Assembly: GCF_000346465.2 (NCBI RefSeq)
Contig: NC_034010.1
Location: forward strand, 26,932,643 to 26,996,642
DNA length: 64,000 nt
Direction of reading: 5' to 3'
DNA from: Prunus persica
Lineage: Eukaryota > Streptophyta > Magnoliopsida > Rosales > Rosaceae
Position 1 is the stretch's first letter; the number at the start of each line of letters is the position of its first letter. The translations under genes were made by a program, and so were the position numbers. A model generated the notes under the pieces. The model was not told the origin of the DNA. It searched no databases and saw nothing but the letters and a program-made list of their open reading frames with translations. Positions 22,910 through 36,367 of the stretch are shown piece after piece.

Positions 22910-25423
22910 TAGGTAATATGTATTTTGTAAGGCATGGTAAATGACAAAGACTTGCACTAGTTGTGCAGTGCAACCAAAGTGGGTTCCGATATTATTTTCG
23001 TCACTTTCCCTGGAATCACATCTTGTTTTTTTTTTTTTTTTTTTTTTTGAGAAAACTTTAATGCCTTTTGGATTCTCCTTACCCTTACTCATCCATGGAG
23101 AGCCAGTAAATAGGTTAGGTTTTGGTAGGTTTCAATTTGGGGGTTCTTTAAAAACCGGGCAGGTAAGAAGCTACCTAATCCCCAAAAACATTTGTCATGA
23201 AATATTCTTTTTCAACGAGTAAGAAAGAAAAATACTTGATTTCTTCTTCGTCTTGTAATTTGTGTGTGAGGAGAAATGACTTCTTACACTGTAAGGAGCC
23301 GAGCAGTGTTCGTAAAGAAATGCATATTAAGTATTAACAAAACCATGAAACACACCGTAAGCTATATTATCTACTAATGGGCCTATAAACACACAGAATC
23401 AAAGGAAAGTAAACAAAAATAGTCAACTAAACCCAGCTTTAGGTTAATGAAGGTGCTAAAACGGTGGATGTGCTTTTTTCCATATGGCACACATTTTAAC
23501 CTGATTAAAATATTAAACATTTCAGGAAAACATGGAGTCCTCATCATCTCCCAGTCGTCTTTTGGTACCGGGCTTCCATGGAAGCTTTTGGCAGCTAACA
23601 TCACCAAATATTAAATTATAGACTACGAGCTGTCAACTTGTTCAAAGCATGCCAAGCAACCAAACTACCACCCAACCCATCTAACACATTACAATTCTGC
23701 ATATAACATACAAAATTGGCAAAAGAACCTGCACAAGAGTATGGGCGTAGCTAGGGAAGGGCTTATACTGAAAATTCATAAGAAAATAAATAGTCGAAGA
23801 TTGAAAAAGAAAAATGGTGAAAAGAACAATTTGCCAGACAAGTAAAAAAGCAGAAGGATGTAAGAAGAGTTCGAAACAAGAGCAAATGACTTGGTTTCTG
23901 CTTATGCTGATTGACGGTGGAGAAAAACAAAAGTAAAATTGTTCCATAGATCACTCTCAAGCTACAAAGGAAACCAAGGCTATCTAATATTCAGCAGGCT
24001 GTCAATTATGATGAGAAACAGACCCTAAACCTAACATAAGCAAGCAAGCCCCACAAATGAACTACAAAACAAAAGAATTCCTACCAGAATACTTCACCGG
24101 GCCAGGTGACCCCTGTCATCATGCAGCCATGGTACCAACTCCACGTGCATGTCACTGCTTAATGAAAGCATGTCCTCTTTGCTGCCATATAATACCAGAA
24201 ATCCTAGTAGGAGTGGATCATATATGGCGTAAATGCCATTCTAGAAGTCTGTAATTTGAGCACCTTAGTTACCAAATTCTAATGAATATCCATCACTCTC
24301 TTAGAAAATAGGGAACAAATAAAAAACACAAAACTGGCAAACATGAATATCCACCATGTAAGCTTACAAGACAGTAAACCCAACAGCCATGAGTATCGCA
24401 GTCACTCCTGTTTGTGGTGACCTCAGCATGTACTCATCGATCAACACATCTTCCTTCCTTCACCACCTCTATTTGCATTTGCATTCATTGTGATTCTTAG
24501 AAAAAGACTCCTAAATATTGGACAAAACATTTCCTGGTTTCCATTGCCTAATATTGTCCGAAACTTGTCAAAACCCTGCTGCTTAAAAGTCTTGCAAACT
24601 GTGTCCTCTCTTTTCCAGTTATCATCCTTCCTGAATATCATCAGTAGATGATTGAGCAAAAATGATAAGTATTTCTGAACATTATTCAATTTGCTCTAAT
24701 TGTGTGACCAACATCCACTATAGACTTTATTGCTCTTTATAGTCCGTTGTGCCTCAATAACAGAAGCTATTTCTCTTTACCATCTACATGTCACCAGTCT
24801 AAACCACTAGATTACTTATTGTAGTTTTGTTATCATTCATATAATTCATTGCTAACCCAAAACCCTAGTGGGTGGAACTGCCTGAAGTCAAGACTAGTCT
24901 AGAGCTAAAAAACAAGCATCTGTTATGGTTTCGGAATAAGAAAGAAGAGCTTCCAAGTTGACTCCCGCTTGTACAAAACCATATAAAAGTTAACGAGATT
25001 TTAAGCAGGCCAAACCATTCTCAGAAACTCAACCAAAAACGCAGATAAGAAGAATTTTAATCAAATATTTTTTTCTCAATAGATTAAAAGTAAAAGAAAG
25101 AGAAAGAAAACCACAAATATATTACCCAGTCATACACAGTAAACATAAGAGTTCTAAGTCAGATAAAAGCAATAGAAAGAGAGAAATGCGCAATTATATT
25201 ACTCCAACAGAAATATTGCTCAGTGGAAATAATAGAGAAGATCATTTATTTGTGACTGAATCAGAATGTACCATTAAACTATCAACTATCACATGTTAAC
25301 TAATGGTGAAAAAAACAAAACAAAAAACACTGATGCATTTGAACACTCACAAAAGAAACTTGTTTAAAAATTTAATTCTACAGAAATTCATATACAAATC
25401 ACAACGGTATAGAAATACTATCT

Positions 25424-27139
25424 TCATTTGTGGGGCTCTGTACCCTCCCTTTCTATCAGCGAGGGTGCAGGTGGGGTCATAGTTTCATCCTTACCTCTTA
25501 CATAAGACTCTTCTTTCACTGTGGAAAGTGGCCTATCTGGACTATAAAATCCCTTTGAAAGTCTGCTAGGACTTGGAGAACCACCAACGCTAAACTTAGT
25601 TGGGCTTGAGTAGCTCCCCAGAGGAGAATTTGGAGCAGATCTAAATTCAACCACTCCATCCTCACGAGCCAAAGGTGAAATTGGTAGCTGGCTGCCACTG
25701 TCCGTTTGTTTTCTATAAAACTTTTCTTCTACAATGTCATAGGAATTCCCAGTCCTCACTTCCTGAGCAAGAGAGCACCAACAACAGCAAAGCCACAGCG
25801 TGCAATCAGCCAGTGCTGGTTCACCAAAACAGAAGTTATAAGAAGGCAAACTGAATCTCTTTCTCATTTGGATCCTCCAAAAGCCACCATAGAGCAAACC
25901 AAATACACAGAGAACAAGTCCAGTAACTCCAAGAGCCTCCCGAACAGTCTCATTGTCTATATTAACAGCAGCCAAATTAAAAATCCAGAAGGGAGCCATG
26001 CAAAACAGAACAAATGTCATAATGTGAACATACATGTTCCCAAATCCAAGCCTCTCCATATTCCAGCCGAACACACAAAAACCACAAAACAGTGAAAGAT
26101 ATGCTAGAGAAATATCATCCCAAATATCAAGTAGCCCTCCGCTCCATTGTGGTCTATTCTCAACGACACGCTGTTCAGTCCTTGCTGCAAAAGAATATTT
26201 TCTCTCAAATGATTTTAACCTTAACCTTTCTTGTCCTTCATCGGTGCCAATCCGAACCTGTGCTTCCTCATCCACCAACTCTGAATCATAATCCTTCCCA
26301 AGGGGACTGATAATGTTGTATATACCAGCAAATGCAGGGGCACCAATAGCAAAAGTTATACATATTCCAACTCCTATGGGTGGTCGTTGAGATCTCCTGT
26401 AACCCAGGTTTAAGCCGCAAAGAGCATATTGACCAAAGCAATTCAAATGAAGAAGACCAACAACCACCATCATGTGGGCCCATTCATGTGGCTTGTAAGT
26501 CCCATTTTTACAGTAAATCTTTCTAAGTCTAGAAATGTCTTCTGGTTTCCATCTACACAGAAGTACAAGGTGGTAGAACCGCTTTGGATGTTGGTACAAA
26601 CACATAAGAGTAAAAAGTGCATTGAGAATTTGATTATTGACTTCAAACCATGCATTTCTTTGGGACTTCTTTGGTATTGCCTTGTTCAACATTCCAGTCA
26701 TGACAAGAAACAGAATTGCACCTGAAACAGCAACACAGGTGATCCACACAAAAAGAGCCATGTTCATTGGGTTCCTAATCCATTGTTTGCTCATTTTCAT
26801 GAGTGAAACCCAATCAATTTTCCGGGAAAAAACCCCGTTGATTCGTTCTTTAAAACCATGACCAATCGAAACCACAGATCTTGAGATCTCATCTCTCTCC
26901 TCAGCTATGCGCTTGAATCTTGCAGATGCAGAACCAAATTTGAGGAACCTTATTCTATTAGGAACAGCATCAGGGAACCTTTTTGGAGACTTTACATTGC
27001 TTAACAATGTCTTCTGAGATATTGAAACGTCAAAGGGGATCTGAGCCTTCACTTCACTGCCATTAGATTCTTCAATTTCCTCTTTGTGGTTTCCATTATC
27101 AGTTGAAACCATTTTCAAATCAAGAACAAATTTTTCCAA
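25424..27139 (-). CDS. PLAC8/DUF2985 family membrane protein
   Basis: A single 571-aa frame. The N-terminal ~115 residues are hydrophilic and include a conserved block (RFLKFGSASARFKRIAEERD). Hydrophobic helices follow at about 126-148 (ALFVWITCVAVSGAILFLVM), near 170-190, around 220-245 and in the second half around 370-430, the DUF2985 part. The Cys-rich PLAC8 signature LWLCCCWCSLAQEVRTGNSY sits near residue 450. The C-terminal ~110 residues are Ser/Pro-rich and probably cytosolic. PLAC8 proteins in plants (FW2.2/PCR type) affect cell number and metal handling; this longer subfamily has no firm role. Met at 27112 (MVSTDNGN) is an alternative start. A GTATGC donor near 27760 on the minus strand suggests a long 5' UTR intron. 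Confidence 0.88.
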   Translation of the reverse strand: MEKFVLDLKMVSTDNGNHKEEIEESNGSEVKAQIPFDVSISQKTLLSNVKSPKRFPDAVPNRIRFLKFGSASARFKRIAEERDEISRSVVSIGHGFKERINGVFSRKIDWVSLMKMSKQWIRNPMNMALFVWITCVAVSGAILFLVMTGMLNKAIPKKSQRNAWFEVNNQILNALFTLMCLYQHPKRFYHLVLLCRWKPEDISRLRKIYCKNGTYKPHEWAHMMVVVGLLHLNCFGQYALCGLNLGYRRSQRPPIGVGICITFAIGAPAFAGIYNIISPLGKDYDSELVDEEAQVRIGTDEGQERLRLKSFERKYSFAARTEQRVVENRPQWSGGLLDIWDDISLAYLSLFCGFCVFGWNMERLGFGNMYVHIMTFVLFCMAPFWIFNLAAVNIDNETVREALGVTGLVLCVFGLLYGGFWRIQMRKRFSLPSYNFCFGEPALADCTLWLCCCWCSLAQEVRTGNSYDIVEEKFYRKQTDSGSQLPISPLAREDGVVEFRSAPNSPLGSYSSPTKFSVGGSPSPSRLSKGFYSPDRPLSTVKEESYVRGKDETMTPPAPSLIEREGTEPHK

Positions 27140-28924
27140 CCAATATCAGAGTTGTGGCATCAAGGTCCCAACGTGTACGTTTTCTTCAATATTTCCACTG
27201 AGGTTGAAAGTTGAAATCCGGGTAATACATCACATGGAATATTGAGCATAAAAGTGTTCTCGGAAAGAGGAGAAGCAAGGAATCTACGAGTAAAGAAACA
27301 TTGAAACAAAAGACTTTAATCCCCGGAAGCAACCCCAAGAACCAAAACCATTAACCAAGAGTAAAATATCATATATAGAATTCGACCCAGTTGATAAAAC
27401 ACAAAAAATGAGCATAACCTCATGTAAAGAACAAGAGGCTGCCACAGTAGCCCTTACAAGCTAAGCATCACTATTAATTAACAACCATAATTTTACAACG
27501 AAAAAGGTAAGCATCACACTTCAAAATCCAGAAACTGATTCAAAGAACCATCCTTTCATCAACAGAGTAGTCATAGAAACAATGAGAAAGGCACCCAGAA
27601 CGTAAAATTTACACATTTTTTTTAATATTAAAAACGAAGATGATTGATGCCCAGATGAACATATGCAAGAAGAATTAATCAGATAAAAAAATGCAACCTT
27701 AATAGTACAGTGAAGAAATGTAAAATCTACTGTACATACAAAAAGGCAAAGATTAAGGCATACCTAAAAAACGACGAAGAAACATAAGAGAGTGGAAGAA
27801 GCTTTGAATTTGGGTCCGAACAGAAATTGAACACCTCTGTAATCAAATACCCCCCATTGAATTTGAGGTTGCTAGTCGCTAAAAACGACAAACTGCTCAA
27901 GATTTTGCAAGTTACAATAAGATCAGGTATGGTGCACTTGCAAAAGTGGGTGGCGGGGGCGGACTCCATGAAAAAAAGAAAACATCCAAACGGCGTCGCT
28001 TTGTTGGTCTTTGGCCTGCTACGAACTACGTCGTTTCTGCTCCTCGGGCTTGCTTGCTATTGCTGCCCTTTGATTGAGGTGAAAGCTGAAAGCTGAAAAG
28101 CATCTCAACGGAGCCATGTCATGTCACGTATTAAAAATATTCGAAGGTTGGCATCATAATCAATATTGAATAATATTAGCTGTTTTTCGCGCTGGAACTC
28201 TCCGGTTGAGCAGAAAAACTTGTGTGAAATGATTCCATTAGACGCGTGGAAGGGAGCCATTGGACGACTTGTTCTGTATTTTCCGTTACCTTTTGGTGAA
28301 GGTCAACTGGTCAATCATGCATTTCCCATTCACTTGGACAGGATGGAGGAATTCACCCATTGCTGAAATTGTCATAGTCAAGGTCAGGATCTAGCATAAT
28401 CTCTCTATGAAAATGAAACACGAGCACTCAAGACCATGAGCAACGCTATGGTACGCGTATGTTCAGTTAATTTCTGCTCACCGTTGTTTGTGAGAAACGG
28501 CTTATACCAACAATCAGAAACTACATGTCTGCTTGCTGATGACTAATTGTAACATGATTGATGTTTCATGATCTTAATGAATTGGTGACACCATGTAGCG
28601 GTGATGCGACAGAAAAGTTTCTTGCTTACCAACCAATGCTCATTTACTTGACAAATTGACGCGAGTGTCAAAAGTTTACATAAATCCCATACATTTTAGA
28701 AGCAAAGGCAATTCATATCATGGCTGTCGAATATACATACATAAATCCCATCGAAGCTCATAAAAATTCAAAAACACTCTGATTAAAAAAAAAAATCCAA
28801 AAAAAACTACAATTTAGTACCAGTACATTGCCAATCAAGTGTAACGGAATTACAAACCCATGATCATAAAATTCAATCTTCAAGAACAAATGGAGAACCA
28901 CACAACATTTCATAACTTTCGAAC
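27140..28924. other. Leader/promoter region of PLAC8 gene and spacer
   Basis: The first ~700 bases likely hold a 5' UTR intron and first non-coding exon of the PLAC8 gene (putative exon about 27760-27960). The rest is spacer and the 3' UTR of the alpha-SNAP gene. No additional coding exon is recognised. Confidence 0.45.
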
Positions 28925-31900
28925 TTAGGTAAGATCATCCTCCTCCAGTTCCTTGGATTTCAGCTTTTCCTTCACTCTCAGCAGTAAGGTTGTCTTCCAT
29001 GAATCCTACACATAAATTCACAAAGAACATCGTAATAAGAATGCGTCATTTCGACATTGGGTTGAAAATGTTATAACCTGAAGGAAACGCAAAGAATGAA
29101 AATAGGTTTCTAATGGAACCATAGTATCGCATTTGAAGAAACACACCAGTGGGGTCATACTATCAAATTCCTTAACCACATCAGTGAACTTGGCAACGTC
29201 TTCCTCATCAACCGATGCTGCAATATCCTGCCACAAAACAAAAGATTTCTTCATGACAATGACTTCCTCAAAATAGCTATCTTGTTTGGTGATCAAATTA
29301 CTACTTTCAAACAAAATAATCTGAACTGAAATTCTTCCAATATCAGAGTAACTCACCGCTAAGAACCTGTATTCCCTTGTTCCTGAAAAAGTAGGATCTA
29401 ATTCCTGCATAAGTGCAAACATTACGTAAGTATGCCAATTGATAAGGTACAATATCAAAATCCTAAACAAGAGCAAAATTTAGACCTGATATCGCTCTAA
29501 TGCATTGGTGATTGCAACAGAATCTCCTTTACAAAGTTGGCATATTCCAGCATTGAGAAGATGCCCTTTAACTCCATACTTGAGCAAGTTATTGTTGAGT
29601 GAGTGCCGAGCAATTTCTTCATAGATTTCAATTGACTTTGGATACCTGCAAAGTAAAACACAATTTTCACTTATTTTCCCACATTTGCATCAATGAGAAG
29701 CAATAAGTATGTCTCCTAAATAAACTGAAAAAAGGTTACAGCTTTGTATGATTATTCATTTTAAACTAGAACAAGGTTCTAATCAAATTTTTTATTTAGA
29801 AAAAAACAAGTAATGCTGGAAAAGTTGTAAGAATACACACAAAATGCCATTTAAAGTAGAACAAGTTTCTAATACACACAAAATGCCATTTAAAGTAGAA
29901 CAAGTTTCTAATTAAATAAGAATCACCAAGTAAAGCAGGAAAATGGAAAGAATACACTCAAAATGTTTGTGCTATCAAATGCTGGGTAGACAGACTTACT
30001 GTTCAATCTGAGCAGCAAATTGAGCAACTTTCTGCTTGCACTGATTGGCCGAAGTTGTTACTTCTTCATTTTGGAAGAAATCAGCTGCCCTTTCAAAGAA
30101 CTCAATAGCCTTCTCAATGTTTTGTTCAGATTCATATAGTTCGGCAATTTCCTGCAAAGGGAAATATGCATCCCATGTTACAGAATGACATTTATGGTTT
30201 CCATAACATCATAAACTACAGACGTATTCTGCAGAAAAGCATCAAGGCCCATACAAGTTCCCATCTTCTATTATTTTCTATTACATACTCTATCTCCTAT
30301 TAAGTTATTTCAATCATTTCGTATTAATTCATCCCATGATAGTCTTTAACAACTTCTTGATATTCTACCTTCTATTATAATTAAGCCTCATTTGGTTTTG
30401 GGTGAATTTAGCAGTCTACATTGTATTACTCTATCTAGAACTAGCTTCTCTAATTGTTAGAGCAAACAAAGTTAGAACGGAAAAGGGAACTGCACACCAT
30501 TGCAAGCAAAAATTTAAAATACCATCTCAAAACAAAAGATGGATTTCCATAAAGCTGTGAAAACAATACCTTATAATATCTTGCAGCCATATTAAGCCTT
30601 CCAATATCACACAGTAAATTTACAGCCTGCTCTAAGCAAGAAATGGCCTCTGCAGAAGACAAGAATTAAGATTATACTATTCATAAGTAGATAATTAAAA
30701 ATGGAAATGCAAGCAACAATGGTTTAAAACTATAGCATGACCAAACAATATAAATTCCATCCCACCAAAGTAGTAGTAGTACCATATAATAACAAGATGA
30801 ACCAAAGGGAAAGTACTTAAACTAACCAACTATTCTACCCAAGTAGCTTAGTTTGATTTAAACTGTTTCAAAAGCCATGATCCAGCTAACACGGCTGAAG
30901 TTCCTTTTAGCCTAACAAGGGATAACCAAAATATCTATGACTTATGGTGCAAATGGAATTAACTGTGTCAAATTTTGTATTTCTAATAAAAACAATTTCA
31001 TTTCAGATGAATTTTTCAAAATTTCTAATTCCGGACTGAAGCTTTGTATATGTGAGCCATCTCCTTTCGCAAAACTGAAAGCCTGAGCAAACAGGTTGGC
31101 TCATATTCTTGATTTTCCAGATGATTCTTTCCCCTTCCAGGACTTTGTGGGCTGTGAGGAAGCATCATAAATGTAAGATGTAACATAATACAAACCATAT
31201 ACATACCATTTACAGATGATTTCTTGTAGCAATGTGCAGCATCAACATAAGCTGTGGCTGCTTCATGTTTGCTGTCAGACTATAATGGAAAAGCATCACT
31301 ATCTTGTTTTGTTAAACACAATTAAAGTAAAAGAAATTGCCTAGTCCTAAACATTAAAATCAGGGACCTTCAAATGACAGTTTGCCAACTTGACATATGT
31401 TGCTCCAGCTTTGTCCCCTGAAATACCATATTGCAAATATTAAAAAGCAATTAAAGTGGCCAGAGAAAAAAATTCAGTTTCAAACAACTCAGTGATACTG
31501 TAATTGAAATAACCACCACAGGACCAAAATGATATGAGGTTTCTTCTCTGGCAGCAACATACCACATAAAGCTTTATATTCAAGCTATTAACAAAAAAAG
31601 TTTGCAGCTTTCAAACTTCAATCTATTTAAACAACCCAATCCAACTTTCAAGCATCATTTCCAAAATCAAATCCATCACGTTTTACACCAATAAGCAAAT
31701 TCATCAGAGCGCCAAGCCACTCAATTAAAGACTATCCATTTTCCATATTATTCAATTCAAGAACTCCAATTCAAACCAAATTCAAGCCTTTCCATAAAAA
31801 GGAGATCCAAACAAACCCTAAAAGGTCAAAAAGAACAGAATTTGTTTATCAGATCTAAAATATGAAACACTAATCATCCAACGGAGAAAAAAAAATTGCA

Positions 31901-32287
31901 GGAAAATCCACTCTCATTAAATCAAGACACACATTTGTGATCAAAACCCACGCTTGGGTAAATGCAATCGCCCCAAGGCTATAGACATCAATAACCCCCA
32001 CTAGGAGATCCCCAATTATTCATCTAGCTGTGATTATCATTCCAATTACATTTTCTCGGCAAGCAAACAGACCAATAAGGAAAATGACAGAGAAAATAGC
32101 CGATCGCGAGAAAATCAAGGAAGTAGAAAGGGGAAAACTCACAGGATTTGCCGAGCTTGTAAGAATTGGCAGATTTATCGAAGAGTTCTGCGGCGTCTTC
32201 ATGTTTGGAACCGAAAAATCCCCAGCTACTCAGTTTCTTCTCTGCTTTCTTTTCGAATTCCTCCGCCCTAGCAATATGATCACCCAT
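28925..32287 (-). CDS. ASNAP: Alpha-soluble NSF attachment protein (alpha-SNAP)
   Basis: Nine exons (32143-32287, 31368-31417, 31207-31279, 30570-30649, 30000-30151, 29486-29645, 29357-29404, 29147-29227, 28925-29005) join with matching phases into 289 aa, the same length I recall for Arabidopsis ASNAP. The start [19 protein letters not shown] and [20 protein letters not shown] are the first TPR-like hairpins. [20 protein letters not shown] and the acidic C-terminus ending ELEEDDLT, needed to stimulate NSF, are family hallmarks. The protein recruits the ATPase NSF to SNARE complexes so that they are taken apart after membrane fusion. The intron near 29835-29912 contains a ~38-bp perfect tandem duplication. 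The exon 2 donor (GTCCCT) is weak but is demanded by the protein alignment. Confidence 0.95.
29835..29912. repeat. Tandem duplication in alpha-SNAP intron
   Basis: Two consecutive near-identical copies (~38 bp) of acacacaaaatgccatttaa and the following agtagaacaagtttctaat, inside the intron between exons 5 and 6. A related diverged third copy lies ~75 bases upstream (ttaaactagaacaaggttct). Confidence 0.75.
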
Positions 32288-34336
32288 TCTCTTCAATCTT
32301 TCTTTTTTTCTTTTTTTCTTTTTAAAATTTGATTTCTGAGTTTCTGAGCCGCAGAAATGAAGGCTAATAAGTGACAAGAAAAAACAGAGGTCGCGACGGG
32401 AATTAATATTGTCAAGCAAAGTTCTCGAAATTTCAAGGAAGGCGAGCCTGGTCACGTAACACGTTAGCCGAGGATTTTTCTCATTAATCTTAACTTTAAG
32501 ATTAATCTCAAATTTCTCGACTTTACTTTAATTATTTTCCACCAATCTCGGATTTTTAAGCGATTTATTTCAAAATACCAACTAAATGGAAAAACTTAAC
32601 CCAAAAAAAAAAACTTGAGTTATGTAACATTGTTGAATGGGTCACTTGACTAGGTACGCCTTGAAATTTAATTTCACATCTAGCTACTCATTTGTCATTG
32701 TAACAAACACCATCATTGAGAATTCAATTTTTCATTATTCTCCAAGCCTAAGGAGATATGCTAGACAATTAAAGTTTTCAAGTTTTCATTATTTTTCAAT
32801 GTAACAAAACCATTATAAGAGAAGTTATGATATAAGATAGAACATGAAAAACAATGATATGCACACGCCGATGCTATCCGTCATCTCTTAAATGTAAATT
32901 GTGTAAAAATGTATGGTAGAGAGAACTTAGGCTGGCCTTATATTAGTGTAAAAGAATTAAAACCCACTCTAAAAAAAAGTGAAAAACTCTCTCAAAACTA
33001 AACAATTAAGAGAACTAACTAGGGAAAGCAATTCATCTTTAATTAAGAAAACAAAACAGCTAACTTGCAAGCATGTTTTGGGGTTGTTTTACCTTCTAAA
33101 AAAAAGAAGAAAAATATGAGAAATGTAGCTCTATCTTTTAGATTTCCATATATATATATATATCACAATTCACTTGGAAAAATCGAGATAGTCTCGAAAT
33201 CTTGGATAAAAATACCAACTAAATTGAAGAAAAAAAAATTAATGAGGAAAAACTTGAGTTGTGTAACATTGTTGAATGGGTCACTTGGCTTGGTACACCT
33301 TTAAATTTAATTTCACACCTAGCTACTCATTTATCATCGTAACAAACACCATCATTGGAGAATTGTCTAGCATATCTTTCCTTTAGCATGGTAAAAAATG
33401 AAAACTCGAATTACTTTAGCATATTCTTAGAACATTCCTGAAGTAATCAAAATATTGTGTGTTATCCCTTTTATTTGTGACATATTTGGGTTTAGCAATC
33501 AAACCCAAATTTGACTAGAGAATGAAGGCCCAACTCAAATAGTTAACTTTTTGAGAAGATATTGGGCTCTCCAACAACTTGAAGGTCCATAGTGGGTTAA
33601 ACCAAGCCAAAGCTTCTGGATATATGCTCATCTTCTTTGAGTTTTTCAATTCAAACCAACACTTTTCTTTATTCACATTAAGCTTTTAAATTTTATTTTT
33701 TATGTAAAAAAACAAAAAAGTCTTCCAACTTGATACTTAATCCTAATACATCTATACACACATCTCACCACTCTTCATATTAAGTTTTAGAAAAACATAA
33801 AAACATAAACTCCACCACACCTTATTGCCAAATTATTATTATTTTTTTAAAAATCCTAGAAACTGACTACACTCTCATCTTTTCTTCATAAACCTTAAAT
33901 ACAGTATGCAAATAGTGGCTTGTAGGTCGTCAATTGAGTTTGACAACAGTGTTTTTATCTCTTTAAGTAATGTAAAATTGAGGTGAACTTAGAGTGGTGA
34001 GGGGCAAGATAGCGGGGTGTGAGTTGATGAGTTTTTAAAATTTTTTATTTATTTATTTTAATTTAGGTATGTATTTAGAGGTAGTAGTTTGGGAAGATAG
34101 GGTTTTCTTAGAAATTGTGAAAATTTTAATTAGAAGTTTGAATGAACTTAAAATATGGGATTTAAATAGAAAAACTCTCTTCTTTATGCAGGAATGATAA
34201 TTCTGCTATTAGTTCACATTAATGCCAGGATTAAAATAACCAATAACAAGCACACGAACTATTTATTGCAGCCTCAAAGCATCCCCAGAATCATGTAGCT
34301 GCTATCAGCTATAGCTCCCAAAAAAAATTAAAGGAG
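32288..34336. other. Intergenic with a ~155-bp direct repeat
   Basis: No gene is recognised. Two diverged copies of one segment lie at about 32568-32726 and 33208-33364 in the same orientation (shared gtaacattgttgaatgggtc, tagctactcattt and aacaaacaccatcattg). The word tatgctagacaatt next to the first copy recurs inverted next to the second. The final ~150 bases are the promoter of the first transporter. Confidence 0.55.
32568..33364. repeat. Direct repeat pair (~155 bp, ~640 bp apart)
   Basis: Copies at ~32568-32726 and ~33208-33364 share long identical words including taacattgttgaatgggtca. The distance and orientation could fit a short terminal-repeat element or a local duplication. I see neither a tRNA primer site nor coding capacity between them. 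Confidence 0.6.
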
Positions 34337-36367
34337 ATGGTGAAGCAGGAAAACGGTGATGAGGCTGAAGCGGTTGCTCATCCACTCTTGCAGGACCTCA
34401 AGTCCTTGGAAGGTCAAAATTCATCATCATCAGAAAAAGGCGCTTCATTTTCTGGGGCTGTCTTCAACATCTCAACCACAATGATTGGAGCTGGGATCAT
34501 GTCAATTCCAGCAACCATCAAGGTCCTAGGCATAGTTCCTGGGTTCATTCTCATATTGTTGGTGGCCTTGGTTGTGGAGGTCACAGTGGAGTTCTTGCTC
34601 AGGTACACAAACTCAGGCGAGTCTTCTACCTATGCTGGCATGGTGGGTGAGTCTTTTGGACCCTGGGGTTCCATTGCTGTGCAAATTTGTGTCATCATCA
34701 CCAATCTTGGCTGCCTCATCATTTATTTCATTATCATTGGTAAGCTTAATTGGATCATCTTGTGTTAGATTTCTAAATTTGCTCAACTGTCATTCATATT
34801 TGTTGATAAGATAAAAATCCCATTTCTTTTTTGGGGAAAAAACCTTAGTTTGATGATGGATTGTTATGTTATCCATCAACATAGCACGTGTCATATAAAA
34901 CAAGAAAAGACCGACGGGCCATTGTGTCTTATAATGGATGCTTGGTGTGTCTGATAGGGACATGTTTACGGCAAAGTCACAAAGTAAAAGCAAAGAATCA
35001 ATGATGGATTATTTTTGTGTAGAAGCTACTTTAAAGATAACCTTTCTGTTATTCTGTTTATTACACTTAATCTATGTGATAATGTGTTACACTAGTGAAA
35101 GAAGTTTTCTTACTTTGGTTTAGGGGATGTTCTATGTGGAAGTCAGTCTGGAGGAACCTTGCACTTTGGTATTTTACAAGAATGGTTTGGCGTCCACTGG
35201 TGGAATTCTCGTGCTTATGCGCTTCTCTTTATTGCACTCTTTGTGATGCTTCCATTAGTCTTGTCTCGCCGAGTAGGTCAGTATGTAAATATCAAACAAC
35301 CAAAAGAACATGTTAAATTGTTAAGTATATACTGGGATTTACCAACAGAGTGCTTGTTGCTTAATTACAGATTCACTAAGGCACACTTCAGCAGTGTCCA
35401 TTCTGCTAGCAGTGGTTTTTGTTGTCATATGCTCTGCAATGGCAATTTACGCATTGTGCAAAGGGAAGACTCAGAAACCGAGACTATTTCCGGATTGTGC
35501 ACATCAAGTCTCAGTATTTGATCTTTTCACCACCATCCCAATTCTTGTGACAGGTTTTGGATTCCATGTCAATGGTGAGGGCACATCATTTTTGGTCTTG
35601 TGGTATCTGGATTATGTTACACAACTAAATTTCTGATAGCTGATATATGGCATCTGTGTGAATGAATGCAGTTCATCCAATTCGAGCAGAGCTTGGTAAA
35701 CCTTCTGATATGAGATCAGCTGCTCGGATTTCTCTTGTGATCAGCATCATCATTTACTTTTCTATTGGTTTCTTTGGCTACCTATTGTTTGGCGATTCGG
35801 TAATGGATGACATACTAGTAAACTTTGATCAAAGTTCTGATTCCACAATTGGGCAGATAATCAATGACACTGTTCGACTGAGCTATGCAGTTCACCTCTT
35901 GTTTGTGTTTCCTATTATGAACTTTTCCTTAAGGGCCAACATAGATGAACTGCTTTTCCCAAATAAGCCTATTTTGGCCCAAAGCACCTCAAGATTTCTG
36001 TCCCTCACTTTTGTGCTGCTCTCCTTTACATACATTGTGGCAATAGCTATCCCAAGCATATGGTACTTCTTTCAGTTCATGGGATCCACTACCATAGTTT
36101 GCCTCTCATTTATATTCCCAGCTGCTCTCATTCTTAGGTACCAAGTTCTAATCCTTTCTACTTTTCTAGTGTAGTGAGCAGCGAGCAGGTCTGGTACTTA
36201 CGGTTTTACTAATCAAACCTGGTTTTTGTTTCAAACTTCTTGACAGGGATGGGCATGGTATATCAACAAGAAGGGACAAGATAATTGCAATATTGGTGAT
36301 TATTTTGGCTGTGGTGACAAGCTCAATTGCAATGTCTACCACTCTGTACAATTCAGCTCAAAGCTAG
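34337..36367 (+). CDS. AVT6-type vacuolar amino acid transporter, copy 1
   Basis: Five exons (34337-34739, 35124-35276, 35371-35574, 35672-36137, 36247-36367) give 448 aa. After a ~35-residue hydrophilic start, FSGAVFNISTTMIGAGIMSI is the first transmembrane helix with the amino acid/auxin permease (APC/SLC38-like) signature. About eleven helices follow. Conserved loops include NSGESSTYAGMVGESFGPWG, LFGDSVMDDILVNFD and HGISTRRDKIIA. Plant AVT6 proteins export amino acids such as Asp and Glu from the vacuole; substrate cannot be read from sequence. It is the first of a tandem pair with identical exon phases and nearly equal exon lengths, so the two arose by gene duplication. Confidence 0.92.

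Larger units (their letters stand above)
20721..25423. other. Gene-poor intergenic region
   Basis: No gene is supported in about 4.7 kb. At about 21035-21600 G/A-rich words (ggggtggggatggtat, gggatgaagatgagaatgg) followed by AT-rich DNA resemble a degraded dispersed repeat with diverged inverted ends. Two short tandem repeats and a poly-T run (about 23028-23048) follow. The stretch 24800-25420 probably includes the 3' untranslated region of the PLAC8 gene. Confidence 0.45.

Noticed and set aside
32024..32455. Longer N-terminus for alpha-SNAP starting at 32455
   Set aside because: The conserved protein starts at [11 protein letters not shown] (32287); upstream residues are low-complexity Lys/Arg translation of the leader.
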